A DNA stretch of 64,000 bases from Cordylochernes scorpioides. Taxonomy: Eukaryota; Arthropoda; Arachnida; Pseudoscorpiones; Chernetidae. The notes beneath the pieces were generated by a model. It was not told the origin of the DNA, ran no database searches, and was given only the letters and a program-made list of their open reading frames with translations. This document shows, in pieces, positions 1 through 11,212 of the stretch; position 1 is the stretch's first letter, and every line of letters starts with the position of its first letter. A program made the translations under genes and the position numbers. The stretch spans positions 161,370,000 through 161,433,999 of the forward strand of contig CP092886.1 in assembly GCA_030710605.1 (NCBI GenBank), in the 5' to 3' direction.

Positions 1-375
1 CCATTTATAGCAGTCTCTGTACTGTTGAGATTTCGATGTTTACAGTAATCCATTGATAGCCGTCTCTGTACTGTTGAGAATTCGATGTTCAGAGTAATCC
101 ATTGATAGCAGTCTCTGTACTGTTGAGATTTCGATGTTCAGAATAATCCATTGATAGCCGTCTCTGTACTGTTGAGATTTCGATGTTCAGAGTAATCCAA
201 TGATAGCCGTCTCGGTACTCTTGAGATTTCGATGTTTAGAGTAATCCATTGATAGCCGTCTCTGTACTGTTGAGATTTAGATGTTTAGAGTAATCCATTG
301 ATAGCCGTCTCTGTACTGTTGAGATTTAGATGTTTAGAGTAATCCATTGATAGCCGTCTCTGTACTGTTGAGATT
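1..375. repeat. 49-bp minisatellite, left end cut by window
   Basis: About 7.5 tandem copies of a 49-bp unit containing GCCGTCTCTGTACTGTTGAG; phase-equivalent points lie at 10 and 59. Copies differ by a few substitutions. After 375 the motif decays to about 440. The array probably continues to the left of the window. Confidence 0.95.
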
Positions 376-1243
376 AGTTGAGGAAGTCACTTATAGCCGT
401 CACCGTACTGATGATATTTGAGTAAGTCACTCATAGACATCCCTATATATATTCTGAATAATTCTAATTCTTTAATTAAGGCACTCTTAACCGTTATTTT
501 CCTAACGAGATTCTGATCTTGGAGTAAACCTCTCAGCCCTCCCTACATTGATAATAAAACCATACAAATGAAGAAGAAATTGAAAAGAACTGATTAGAAA
601 ACATTATCATAAACAGTAATTATAGCGGCTATATATCGACACATAATATCATTTCTTTCTCATAATATTATATAATTGGTTACTTATCAAATTTTCTATT
701 GATCACTTTTTATTTTATTCAGATACTACAGTTTGTGTCGGGTTGCGCTCTGCCTCGAAAAAACTCTTATTCTTGAACAAATAATAAAAAATACAATAGG
801 GCATTTAAAGTAATAAGACTACTCGACTCCTAACGCTGAACTGGACTCCTCAACTTAAGCCATACGTCCTATTTATTGCACAAATAATTTAAATTTAAAC
901 TATGTAAACTGTGCACAAAAAAGAACAAAAATGCAAAGACACAACACTTTGAATAGCCAAAAGGCCGAGAAGCGATTATATTTAGATGCTGCTGAATTTT
1001 TTTGATCGAAATAAATTGTCTAGCCATCCTTATTTTCGCCTCATTTTTCTACGGGACCATATGCTAAAAAGCTATGTTCTTCAACACACTACATTGTATT
1101 CGTATTATGGTTTCGAGAATAAGTCTTTTAGTAGTAATATTGTAATACTGGCGTCTGGATACTACACTTTGATATTAGCCAAAACGCCGAGAAGGCTTAA
1201 GGAAAGGTGAATTGGTTTTATATTTAATCGATGTGCTCAAATA
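376..1243. other. AT-rich stretch without recognisable gene
   Basis: Decayed 49-bp units to about 440, then AT-rich sequence. A 74-codon open frame at 986-1210 (+) resembles nothing I recognise and has no splice or promoter context, so I do not call a gene. Confidence 0.5.
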
Positions 1244-1416
1244 CACTCATGGACAATCCATAAGGAAGTTGTACCTTTTAGCATGAATATCGGGATTCAG
1301 ACAATAACTCTGAAATATATTTGATACACAGTGACCTTTATTTAAGACACACGAGATAAAAAAAATGAACGACCGGCGACAACAAAGACTTTCCACTTAA
1401 GTTATGTTCATGAATG
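1244..1416 (+). mobile_element. mariner-type MITE (family M1)
   Basis: Terminal inverted repeats built on ACTCATGGACAAAACTTAAGG and its complement, with TA dinucleotides at both edges, as in Tc1/mariner insertions. Internal landmarks are a GGGATTCAGACAATAACTCTG block and a CGACCGGCGAC block. The same family recurs at 4894, 6111, 23551/26139, 31344/32312, 49162, 55627, 61736 and 62640. No transposase is present. Confidence 0.8.
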
Positions 1417-1461
1417 TAGTTACGATTTATATTGCGCATTTTCAGCTGGTGTACCGAGTTT

Positions 1462-1670
1462 ATCTATAAAGATCACCTCTCTCGTCAAAATAGACCACAA
1501 AACTAGACGATTTCTAGGTGAACGCTTTTCAGTTTGCTAAAGATGGTGTTGTGGCTTTGTCACCGACCCGAGTCCGCTAGATGGGGGCGGAAGTCAATAG
1601 ATGGCGTCTATTTTGACGGGAGAGGTGACCTTTATAGATGAATACCCTCCCGGCAAAATTTCGATCTATA
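1462..1670. mobile_element. foldback element (family M4)
   Basis: Inverted arms: ATCTATAAAGATCACCTCTC at 1462 against GAGAGGTGACCTTTATAGAT at about 1620-1639. They enclose a segment with GTTGTGGCTTTGTCACCGAC. The same interior and arms recur near 31.6-32.2 kb. Non-coding. Confidence 0.65.
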
Positions 1671-2983
1671 CCAAGTTTAAGGTATTATTGTTCCTATTTC
1701 CTTGACATAGGTAGCTTGAACAATGTGAATATACAACTAAATATAACTGATTATATATGCTATGAGAGAAAATTCTTATATTGTAAAGTATATTATTTAT
1801 TTTGTATATTGTGCTGTTTTGCTTATCGTATATAAATATTTGAACAGAGAGAGAAACAAGTAAAAGATACTTTTGTGTTCCAAATGATTATTGTATATAG
1901 AGAAAACAATTACACCTTACATAAACATAAAGTTTACAATATATATTCAGACGAGAGAGAATAATACTTTTCTCTCATTTTCTAAAGAGCTGAATATTTA
2001 ACAATATTTTAAACGAATATTGAAGCGTTTTGACTTTCATTTATACCAATCTGCGACGTGCTTCAATGTTTTATACTTATCTACTTAGATTTTGATAAAC
2101 CTTTTTTTATGTGAAATTTTTGTAATTGATGGTGTCGTGAATAATTAATGAGACAATATTATTTCTTCTAGGTCTTTTTGATTATAAAATTCACATGTTA
2201 GAACATATAAATAAGGCCTTTGTTCGATTTTATGTAACTTAAATTCAATTATTTTAACTGTTTCTAGCTTTTTGTGATCTATTGTTCTGATATATTCAGT
2301 TAAACTTTGTTTCATTGATACTTTTAAATATGTGTTATTAAGCTGAAAACAGTTCTTAATCTTGGTGTAGGTCTTATTTTTCAATGCCTAAATACCTATA
2401 ACTTTGTAAAACTATTCGTTTAAGCCAGGTTTCTGAGATTATATTAACTCAATTCATCCCACAATCCCAATCTTTTGAACGCAATACTTCAAAACTTGGC
2501 TCTTAGCGCTCGGTATACCAATCATCGTACTAAACCTTAATATCAATTCATGAGAGACAGATGTTTCAAATTGGAGATTTTTGATACTTTTTTTTTATAA
2601 AAATATATTAAAATTTTCCATAACATTTGTATACTATATTCTTAAAAAAAATTGATTTCCAGCCTTGTATAACTTTGCTCATTTGCTAGTTGCTTTTTTA
2701 GCCTTCAAGATAGCAAAAAATTGATTCTGGTGATATAGGTGAATTATTAATTTTTCATATAAAATTTATATATTTTTAATATATTTTTAAAATTTTGATT
2801 GAAAGTTGTTTATTAGAAAAATAAAATTATTGATAAATAGTTACACTTTTGAAATAGAGATGGCGCCACCTTATCTTTGATTTTAATAGGTGATTAAACA
2901 GCTTATTAATGATTATTTTTGAGAAATTAAATGTACTATGCAACTATTAAAATGATATGGTATCAAATTCTACTATCAAAACG
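1671..2983. other. AT-rich stretch, nothing recognised
   Basis: Only short open frames in both strands, including 79 codons at 2145-2384 (-) with a lysine/isoleucine-rich composition typical of random AT-rich DNA. No repeats or splice-flanked exons were seen. Confidence 0.5.
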
Positions 2984-2989
2984 CATATT

Positions 2990-3245
2990 TCAATAATATT
3001 CTTTAAATTCCTTTTCGAAAATACTTTCTGTCTGTGCGGGGTATAAAAGGCGGAGCGGTCTGTTCTGTATTGGAGCGGTTTGAGGCAGTAATGTTACTTG
3101 TAATGAATATCGCCACAGTTTCCGTGCGGATGTCCTGTTCTTGGGCATTCGTCTACTCCTGTGGCATATAAAATTAGCCATCTTTGAGTCACACCCAAAC
3201 TTTTACTTAGTTTGGTGTATTAAATGAGTTGGCACATTGCCCCAT
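2990..3245 (-). repeat. dispersed repeat P1, copy 1
   Basis: Shares TGTATTGGAGCGGTTTG, a TATAAAAGGCGGAGCGG stretch and CCAAACTTTTACT with a second copy at 26250-26480. On the minus strand the copies also match at protein level (a short PQTAPIQ block), suggesting a fragment of a coding mobile element. The family is not identified. Confidence 0.6.
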
Positions 3246-3299
3246 AGCTCCTTTTTTTTTGGATCTGTTTCTATTCAATTACATAGGAGTTTATGTTTT

Positions 3300-5985
3300 T
3301 AAATGAAATGTGTTTTTGATTATTGTCTTTTCGACTCCTGTACGTGGAAGAACGGGATGTGGGGAGGATGTTGGTTAGGGGGGTGGGGCTGTTTGTTTTA
3401 GGGGAAGGTATTTTGTATATTGGTTTAATTAGCTGTGTTGAGCGGTTGTATCGTGTCTTGTGTGTTTTATTGTTTGTATGTTGTATGCAAGATGATTATT
3501 GAGACTTTATTTTATGATTGGTGTTTTTCTGTATGTTTTTAGGTATTTTATGCGAGTGTCAATTTTTGTGTAAAGGGTGTTAAAATCTGTGTGAGATGTC
3601 AGAAGTATGAATGTTGTATGTGTTGTATTTATTGTCTATGTTATGTTGGTTGTATGTACATGTTGTGTACTTGTTTTTTCTATTATATGTACTATTTACA
3701 TGCCATGTTCTGTACGTTTTATGTGTTTTGTGGTGATTTCAATGGATTTATTTATTTTTTGTTCTATTTTATATATAGTTAAAGGTAATTTGAATATATA
3801 TATCTTGAGTATGTGTTATTCTCTTACTGTATAATGAATGCATATCGTGTGAGTATTAAATTTCAGTTTGCGTTAGGTGTGTTGCTCAATTGTTTTTTTA
3901 TATGTTATATGGGAATTATTAGTGTTGGTTTTGTATATATAGTTTATATGTGTATGTGCTTATTTATTGTGTACGTTTGTGAATATTGTGTTAGGTGAAT
4001 TCTATTGTCTGTTTAGAGTTTTGTAAGTTTGTGTGTTCATATGTTCTGTGTACAGTTTATTGTTTTAAGATAAGAAGGTTTTTGTTTTTGTGCGTTGTGC
4101 GTATTGCGTGTCCTTAAAAGTTTGTTTATACCGTTGTTTGACTGTTTTTTAAATATTTTATGTTGTCGTTGTGTGCTATACGCCATGCTTTGAGTTTTCT
4201 AAGTGGTACAGTGCACTTCCGTGTTCTGTTTGTATTTGTTGAACATATTGATTGTTTTATTTGTTTAATGTAAATTTTATATATTATGTATTGAATGTGT
4301 TGGTTTTGTTATAGTGTGTTTTTGGTGTATTTAATATATGCTTTGTCTATATTGTATTCTTCTATTGTATTGAATATATCGTTTATTTTTATTATCTATA
4401 TGTGTTTTTTTTAAATATATATTTTGTATGTGTTTGGTGCATCTTTTATATGTTTATGATGTATATTATATATATGCGTTTTTGAAGATATGATTTTAAT
4501 ATTGTGTGTATTAGATGTATGGATTAGAGAGGCGTTTTGTACAGGTGTTGTGAAATCGAGTGTCGTTTGTTCAGATGTGTGTATATCTCTGTTATGATTT
4601 CATTATTATATGTATATTCCATATGTTTTTTTTATAATAGTAATGCATTCTTGTGTATTTTCAAATAGTGTGTTTTTTCTGTGTTTGGTGTGAGTTTACT
4701 TGTATCTAGTTTGTTCAATAAATGTTTATGATATTTTTACTTCATATTCTATTTTGTGTTTGTATCGTGCACATTTTGTTGTGCTTTTTTTAAATTGTAT
4801 ATTGCGTATGCTTTCTAGGGTTTTATAATGAACTCTTTGTTGTGCCAGTTTTTCTTCATGATGTGTTTGTTATTCGAAGTTTTGAGGGATCTACCCTCAT
4901 GGTCAAAACTTAACAAAGTGAAAAGTCTTTGAAGTCGCTGGTCGTCTGTTTTTTTTTTTTTTTTTTTTTTGAAGGAGACATGGACAATTTTTTGTTCACA
5001 CTTGGTTATCTCTTGTGTTTTTTTTTTTTTGGTCCAAGAGTGCATATACATCTGTTTTTTTTTTTATGTTGAGTCGAATATCGTGTTGGCTTTATTTTCT
5101 TGTCTGGCTGTATTTGTGGTATATCTTAGGTGTTTTGTGTATGTGGTGTTGTTTTGTATGTTATACTGTGTGTTGATCGTAAGTTGTGTATTGTACCTTT
5201 TCTTTACTTCTATGTTACGAGTGCTTTGTGCTCTCTGTTGTATATGTTTTTATATGATATGTGTCTAATATTTTGTCTGTTTTTTTTACATTGCATATGT
5301 TGTCAGTATGTTTTGTAGGATATATGTAATCAATTTTAGTTGTGTTTTGTGTATATTGCGTATCGTGTGCATTTTATTTGTAATGGTTTCGTATGTTGCT
5401 TTCTCTATTGGTGGATTTAGAAGTATATTGTAATATTCCACACAACATTTTGTTTTGATTTTCATGTTGTGTGATGTAGATTTTGTTCACGTGTTTGTCG
5501 TTCTTATATTTTATGTTTTTACTCTTTGCTTTGTATATTGTGCTTTACTGTTTGTGTTGTGTTATAAGTATGTATATTAACTTGATTTTTATGCTGTATA
5601 TGTTTGATATGTGGTATGCGTGTTATTTATTTTTTATTTATATATTTTGATTTTTAAGTGAAAGTTAATACTTCTGTATTTAGCCTATTTTTGATATATA
5701 TTTTTAGTTGTATTTAAATTTCTATGTTATTGTGCGAGTTGGGTTCTCTATTGGTTATATTTGCAATGTTGGTTTTTGTTTTGTGTGTGCATGCTCTGTG
5801 CGTGTTGTGTGTCTTTTGTATATATATAATGTATTGGAGATGTGTTCTATTTTTTTTTCTTTCTATTTTCTGCTATGTCTGAGTATTTATTATATACACA
5901 AATCTTTAATGGAACAATTCAACTTTTCCTATGAGTAATGTTTGTGTTTATGTGAAGATGTTTATGTCGTGTATAGTTTGATGTG
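3300..5985 (+). other. T/G-rich strand-asymmetric tract
   Basis: About 2.6 kb in which the + strand is dominated by T and G, with C strongly depleted and many TGTGTATT and TTGTGTT words, but no fixed period. The open frames in it are composition artefacts. A tract of the same character in the opposite orientation lies at 53600-54370, inside the intron of the GT31-like gene. Confidence 0.7.
4894..5046. mobile_element. M1 MITE, internally deleted
   Basis: The left end reads CCTCATGGTCAAAACTTAAC; the middle keeps the T-run, GAAGGAGACATGGACAA and TTCACACTTGGTTATCTC blocks; the right end GGTCCAAGAGTGCATA is a degraded TIR. It sits inside the T/G-rich tract. Confidence 0.6.
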
Positions 5986-6110
5986 TTCAGCGTAAGGAAC
6001 CATTGTTTTATACTTTATTTTCTAACCATTCTGGACTGATTGAATTATACCAGGATATTTGCTTTCGATTCATAGAATCTAAAACACATGGGCAGTGCTA
6101 GTTTGACTTA

Positions 6111-6275
6111 CACACATGTATAAAACTTAAGGAAGTGAAATTTCTTTGTAGTCGCCCGGTCTTTTTTTTTTTCTGGAGATGGAGGCAATTTTGTTCACAC
6201 TTGGTTATCCCGTGTGTCTTCAATAAAGGTTTATTTCAGAGTTATTACTCGAATACCAATATACATTCTGAAAGA
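6111..6275. mobile_element. M1 MITE, right end degraded
   Basis: AAACTTAAGGAAGTGAAA, then a T-run, TTCACACTTGGTTATC and GTGTGTCTTCAATAAAGG in the family order. The terminal repeat on the right is not clearly kept. Confidence 0.65.
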
Positions 6276-6898
6276 CACATACACATTATAGACATTTCAT
6301 TATTTCAAATAGTAAATTCAAATAAATTTTTATCCTTATGTATAACAGAAGGGAGCACCTCTTGATTTAAAAGTGCAACAAAACAATACAATTGTTTATC
6401 AACCAGATGCACAACGTGAAATAGACAATTGACAATTTAAACAATTTTATTGTGATTCCTCTAATCAATTGTTACAGAGAAAACCATTATGATCAAATAA
6501 AGGATAATATATAATAAAGGAATATATAAAGGGTAGATAAAATGTAAGGAAAAATGATATATACAGCTGTATATATGTACTAATTTCTTCAGCAAGGGAG
6601 GCTTCCCCACCTTGAGAGAGTTCTCTTCCAGCCAGACAAGGTCTTCTTGAACACAACGCGAAGTGCGTTTAATTCTGACAAATGAATCGATGTAGCAGTG
6701 GGCCAAACCAAGGTTGGCTTTGGTCTGAACCTCTCAAATCAGGTGCTGTGGTACATTCGTTATCACTATCATTGCGTTTGTACGGGGGTGATAAACAAGG
6801 GTATTGTTTTAATGCAGTTTTGAAGGGAGAGGTGCCCTTTCTGATATTTCAATACCATCCTTCTACACATTTACATTATATATACATATATTTATATT
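6276..6898. other. unassigned AT-rich stretch
   Basis: Short overlapping open frames in several phases around 6460-6966; none has a recognisable domain or splice context. GGTGCCCTTTCTGATATTTC near 6830 resembles repeat sequence. I see no supportable gene. Confidence 0.4.
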
Positions 6899-7060
6899 TT
6901 TTTAAAACCAAAAGGGCATATCCTGACCACTCACGTGAGAATTTTAGATGGTACAGCGCCATCTAGTGTAACAAAAATGAACTGAACGTTGATTTAAGCC
7001 TGTTCCATGATATTTAGCCAACACAGTGAGCGGTCAGTTAATGCCTTTTGTGTTTTTAAT
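6899..7060. mobile_element. foldback element M2 (partial)
   Basis: Contains AAGGGCATATCCTGACCACT, a GCGCCATCTAGTG block and GCCTGTTCCATGATATTTAGCC, ending in GCGGTCAGTTAATGCCTTTTG. This is the M2 layout seen complete at 7669-7962. Confidence 0.65.
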
Positions 7061-7668
7061 ATATATTAACATTTGACCATTTTCCAATTTTTCCTATTTT
7101 CATATATTTATATAAAATTAATATTATAAATTTAGAATGTTTATCTCTGGGGGGGGGGTAAATAATTTTATTATTTTAAATTGAAAACCAAACCGCATTA
7201 ATGGGCAAAAGGCCTTCCGAATTGGTCTTTTTAAAACTACATGTGGTACATCAACTATCCATTTGATAGCATATCCAAACATATGGTTTGTATGTAGAAC
7301 ATGGATATACATCCGCTTCGTTCCCCACTATGCACTGTTGCTATTTTAATCTATTTTGTCCGCCTTTAGATGACCTTCTAGAGGTTCCCTGCCTCAATAT
7401 TCCAGTTATATGGGTGGGGAATACTTTGTCGAGTCCCACATTACTTCTATTTTTCAAAGTTTCCCAATGAAATATATTAAAGAGAGAGAATAATTATTGT
7501 GAATTAAACGAATCCTTAACCTTAAAAATGCATTAAAATATCACCCTCATGGGATAAATAATTTTGTGGATTATTTTAAAAATGAATTTCCTTTTTTTTA
7601 TACCTATAATTTTATTATTATTTTTAATATAATGATTACATATATATATTTGAAAAATATTAAAAATG

Positions 7669-7962
7669 GCATAGCCTGACCAGGAGCACATGTGCTTTAC
7701 AGAAGGAAGAGCGCCATCTGGTGGAACAGAAATCAACTAAACATTGATTTAGCCTGTTCCCTGATATTTGGCCAGCCCAATTTCTTGATAAATCAAGAAA
7801 AGATTGATTATATATCTTGAATATCTTGATTTATCAAGAAATTGGGTTGGCCAAATATCAGGGGACAGGCTAAATCAAGGTTTAGTTGATTTCTGTCCCA
7901 CCAGATGGCGCTCTGCCTTCTGTAAAGCACACGTGCTCCTGGTCAGGATATGCCATTTTTAA
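7669..7962. mobile_element. long-arm foldback element (family M2)
   Basis: Near-perfect inverted repeat with arms of about 135 bp: AAAAATGGCATAGCCTGACC at the left and GGTCAGGATATGCCATTTTT at the right, both with GAGCACATGTGCT-like and GCGCCATCTGGTGG blocks. The centre is an AT-rich loop with TTTCTTGATAAATCAAGAAA. Relatives lie at 6899, 32656, 54757 and 63373. Confidence 0.85.
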
Positions 7963-8040
7963 TATTGATTTCAACATCTGATATTTTTATCTTTTATTTT
8001 TTCTTTCGTTTTTTTCATATTTGAAAAAGTAAAAATAAAT

Positions 8041-8485
8041 TACAGGTAAAAAGTTTCTTTTAATTTAAATTTGCAAGCTTTCGAGCAAATATACTGCTCT
8101 TCAACGGGCTAATATTCTATGTACAATCTCTTAATAATCTTTATACAGAATAATTGAAAACTTTTGTTATTAGCATGTGCTCTCGCGGGCGTGCATCAGG
8201 CTGTTACCAGCTAAAGTAATAGATATTATACTGGGATTAAATATATATACATTCCAATAATTATTAATATTTAGATTATTTGTCAGGGATATTGTTATAT
8301 TGTGTTGGGAGGTCAATTTTTCTATTGATGCTATTTATTTTTGATGATACCAGTGCTTCCAGGAATAATCGTTGTTGCTTGCTTTCTATGTCGTGATAAT
8401 GGGCTATTGCTTGTTTGAGATTGAATGTGTGTCCAGTGGTGCAGGTAAAGTATATTTGTAATATAAAAAAGGAACTAATGGACAC
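8041..8485 (-). pseudogene. Penelope-like element 3' fragment (endonuclease C-terminus)
   Basis: The minus-strand frame at 8485-8276 reads a stretch with NLKQAIAHYHDIE, QQRLFLEAL and INRKIDLPTQY. This is the pattern of the C-terminal part of the GIY-YIG endonuclease of Penelope-like retroelements: a residue-rich loop, then (K/R)R-x-LEA, then an N-R-x-I-x-LPxxY end. The reverse transcriptase is absent, so the copy is truncated. Downstream (8230-8041) is sequence shared with the fragment at 63160-63990, including GCTCGAAAGCTTGCAA on the minus strand. Family assignment is from motif recall. Confidence 0.6.
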
Positions 8486-8868
8486 ATATGTTTATAAAAA
8501 TAATATAGGTATATTCGGATTCTTATCTGTTCACGTAAGTCTTTTATGTGTTTAATTTAGGGAATTTACACTTGTTTTTACAAAAATCGTTTTTTTATAA
8601 TTATATATTTCCTGTTATATATAAGAGAATTTCAAAATTTATTATTTAGTTTAAACATGTGAGGTTTGTTTTTGATATATGTAATAAATAAGTAGTTAGC
8701 ATATAGTAATATAAAGGGGGGAAAAAGTAACACCAGCAAAACATCCATCGGCGGTGAAGCGTCATAGGCTGGGTAAAAAAAAAAATAATACGCGAAGAGA
8801 AAGTTTTATAGAAAAGAGCAGAGACAAAACCATGATGATAATTTTCGATACAGAATTAGCTTAAATTA

Positions 8869-8962
8869 AAAATAAAAATACAACATTTCGCATTGAGTTT
8901 CTTTTATTATGATATCTCATATCATAATAAAAGAAACTCATTGCGAAAGGTTGTATTTTTTT
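8869..8962. repeat. short perfect hairpin
   Basis: Arms of about 43 bp: AATACAACATTTCGCATTGA against its complement ending TTGCGAAAGGTTGTATTT, meeting at GATATCTCATATC. Probably a small foldback transposon. Confidence 0.8.
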
Positions 8963-9796
8963 TTAAATATTTGTAGCGCAATTTTTCGTTTACTTTAACA
9001 GAATTAGCTTGCTGTTCTGACTCAAAGTTAAATTCAAAATCTGTATTTCTTAATATTTTACTTTTCTCTATTTTCAAAAGTTTTTACTATAAATATATTA
9101 ATATATAACATGCACACAACTGAAATATCAATTTTTGTCTGTTATTAGCTAGTCAACACTACAATAAAGTAATTTTAAATGGGAAAGGTGTTTCGAAATA
9201 TTTCGGAAGGAAAACGCCTTTCTATCCTAAAAAATAATAATCTCGGAAGGTATTTATCCTCAAGCAATACGGTGAATGGAACTGTTGCAAAAATATTAAT
9301 GATTTATAAATTTGTGATATACTTCGTGAATATCCCAAATTCTATATTTATACCGCTTGGATGGATCAAAGACTCAATTTCTTAAAAAATAATCTCTTAT
9401 GATTAGCTTTTGGAAAAATAAAATTGCCAGACAGCATGCTAATAACTTGCTAGTGGTAAGGAAGTATATGACTTAAGTTGAATTTTCGACCAAGAAAAAG
9501 TGATCTACGCGTGTGGAATTATATATTTTCAGGTGTATTCAAATCTCACTCTCCCTCCAAATTTCTCTCTCTCCAATGTAAGTAGCTGTGCTAACAATTA
9601 CAAATAGGATTTTCCAAAAACATATATCGTCAAAATGTTTCTTGGGCAAACTTTTAGAAATATTCAAAGATTGGTCTCACATAAAATACTTTATTAACTC
9701 ATAATAAACAAAAAAAAATTGATAGGTAAAATAATTTTTAAACTAAAAAAAGATTGAATTTCCCTTCAAAATATAATAATTCCACAATAATTATCT
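8963..9796. other. AT-rich stretch without supported gene
   Basis: One 68-codon frame at 9179-9385 (+) begins with ATG but resembles no family I know. The rest is AT-rich. Confidence 0.45.
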
Positions 9797-9935
9797 TAAA
9801 GATAGAGGTTGCCTGGCTGGAGTTCATATTTCTGTGAAAAATAGACACTTCGGACAGTTAGAGTTTTTTTATTATCTCAACGCTTCAACAAAAATCTTTT
9901 GTCTTCGTCAGGAGAAATAAATAAAAATTTCCACA
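9797..9935 (+). repeat. dispersed repeat R2
   Basis: GATAGAGGTTGCCTGGCTGG, AATAGACACTTCGGACAG and CTCAACGCTTCAACAAAAAT blocks. Related copies lie at about 18225-18390, 28893-28990 and, inverted, 44805-44935. Confidence 0.6.
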
Positions 9936-9963
9936 ATAATTGTTATAAATCGTGTGTGTGTAG

Positions 9964-10587
9964 ATGGAAGAAATGATCAATAAAATTCCGGTTGAGATTG
10001 TGTTCAGCTGCAGCATTATTGTAGCTGTGACAGTGGTCTTTTGGACCGTTTATGTTAAATGGTATCAAAGACCTGAACATGTGCCTTCACCAGATCACAG
10101 ATCCTTTGAGGCAATACCGGATTCGGATGCTGAGGAAAGCGATATAACGGTAAGTAACGTTCCAAGCTGAATGACATCGGTGCTTGACGTATTGTTTGGT
10201 GTCCAGGACGAATCTAGCATCAGTATCTCGATTGATCTGGAAAGCCTTGTGGATGAAAGCTGCAGCGAACTGCAAGAAGAAGAGGATGAAGAAGATTCTG
10301 GGGCTGACGAAGATTCTGGGGCTGACGAAGATTCTGGGGCTGGAGAAGATTCTGGGGCTGGAGAAGAAGAGGAAGCAGACGACGGAGGAGAGTCCGATGA
10401 CGAGGGGAACGGCGAACGACTGGATGTCCCGAACCCAATGGTAAATAAACTTATTCACCTTCCAGTTCTTTGTTTTCAGGTTTTATGTAAATGTAATTTA
10501 TCTCAATTTCTTCTATTATTCCAAAATAACAATTATCTAGCTTCTAAGTTAACTAAGACTAATATAATCTCTCTCTTCTCTTCCTAA
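9964..10587 (+). CDS. small single-pass membrane protein with acidic tail (copy 1), two exons
   Basis: Not a family I recognise. Proposed join: 9964-10149 and 10207 onward, with a 57-bp intron (GTAAGT ... GGTGTCCAG) in phase 0. Exon 1 gives 62 residues: a short N-terminus, one hydrophobic segment at about residues 9-32 (IVFSCSIIVAVTVVFW) followed by K/R, then an acidic stretch ending ESDIT. Exon 2 is strongly acidic, with five near-repeats of EDSGA(D/G). The frame stays open to the stop at 10587, giving about 188 residues, but CCAATG|GTAAAT at 10440/10441 could be another phase-0 donor. The ATG follows TAG directly, so a 5' exon or UTR intron is likely. The paralogue at 28368 has the same organisation. 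Topology and acidity are seen; function is unknown. The predicted acidic tail could bind cations or basic proteins, but this is only inference. Confidence 0.55.
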
Positions 10588-10613
10588 TCGCTATATATTT
10601 TTTCTTTGTAAAA

Positions 10614-10740
10614 CGAAAATTGCAATTATACCGCGAATGTTTCTTTTAAACAAAAATCGAAATACATTTCAAAGAGAAATAACGATTATTTATAACTTTA
10701 AGGATGAAGTATGATAGGATGAATTGTGAAGAGTAATGAC
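10614..10740 (+). repeat. R3-type repeat, direct copy 1
   Basis: ACCGCGAATGTTTCTTTT through AAGGATGAAGTATGATAGGA. Repeated almost identically at 10911-11020 and inverted at 11070-11190. The GCGAATGTTTCTTTT start recurs at about 38987 and 56470. Confidence 0.8.
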
Positions 10741-10757
10741 AAACGGAAAAATAAAAG

Positions 10758-10833
10758 TGTCCAGGGGCGGGAAACGAACCCACAACCTTCTGCTTACCGG
10801 GCAGGTGCCATGTCCACTAGGCTACCCTGGACG
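10758..10833 (-). other. tRNA-derived sequence, Thr(GGT)-like, probably SINE or pseudogene
   Basis: Read on the minus strand, a full cloverleaf can be drawn: a 7-bp acceptor GTCCAGG/CCTGGAC, A box TAGCCTAGTGG, an anticodon arm with loop CCGGTAA (position 33 is C, not T), and B box GGTTCGTTTCC with A58 changed. The anticodon would be GGT, not expected for a eukaryotic tRNA-Thr. A related copy at 59730-59801 has the same flanks (AAAATAAAA and TATTTTTCCGTTC). These points favour a dispersed tRNA-derived repeat over a working gene. Confidence 0.6.
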
Positions 10834-10901
10834 TATTTTTCCGTTCGTAAATAATATTTAAAGTAACTTATAATACATTTAAAATACAATATAACGCGGC
10901 T

Positions 10902-11200
10902 GATGATTGTAAAACGAAAATTGCAATTATACCGCGAATGTTTCTTTTAAACAAAAATCGAAATACATTTCAAAGAGAAATAACGATTATTTCTAACTTT
11001 AAGGATGAAGTATGATAGGACACTTTTATTTTATTTTTCCGTTTGTCATTACTCTTCACAATTCATCCTATCATACTTCATCCTTAAAGTTAGAAATAAT
11101 CGTTATTTCTCTTTGAAATGTATTTCGATTTTTGTTTAAAAGAAACATTCGCGGTATAATTGCAATTTTCGTTTTACAACCATCAGCCGCGTTATATTGT
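10902..11200. repeat. large inverted repeat
   Basis: The segment 10902-11019 (GTAAAACGAAAATTGCAATT onward) is followed by its reverse complement at about 11070-11190, with a spacer containing TATTTTTCCGTTTG. The arms include AAGAAACATTCGCGGTATAA. Confidence 0.85.
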
Positions 11201-11212
11201 ATTTTAAATATA

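Noticed and set aside
3591..5938. Cysteine/valine/phenylalanine-rich frames of 60-99 codons
   Set aside because: Expected from T/G-rich composition; no starts, splice sites or conserved motifs.
10087..10458. 123-codon minus-strand frame with SPRIF repeats, and other frames across the first small gene
   Set aside because: Antisense of the EDSGA repeats. The plus-strand frame has the splice sites shared with the paralogue.
10758..10833. Functional tRNA-Thr gene
   Set aside because: Unexpected GGT anticodon, C at position 33, a changed B box and a second dispersed copy in the same flanks favour a tRNA-derived repeat.
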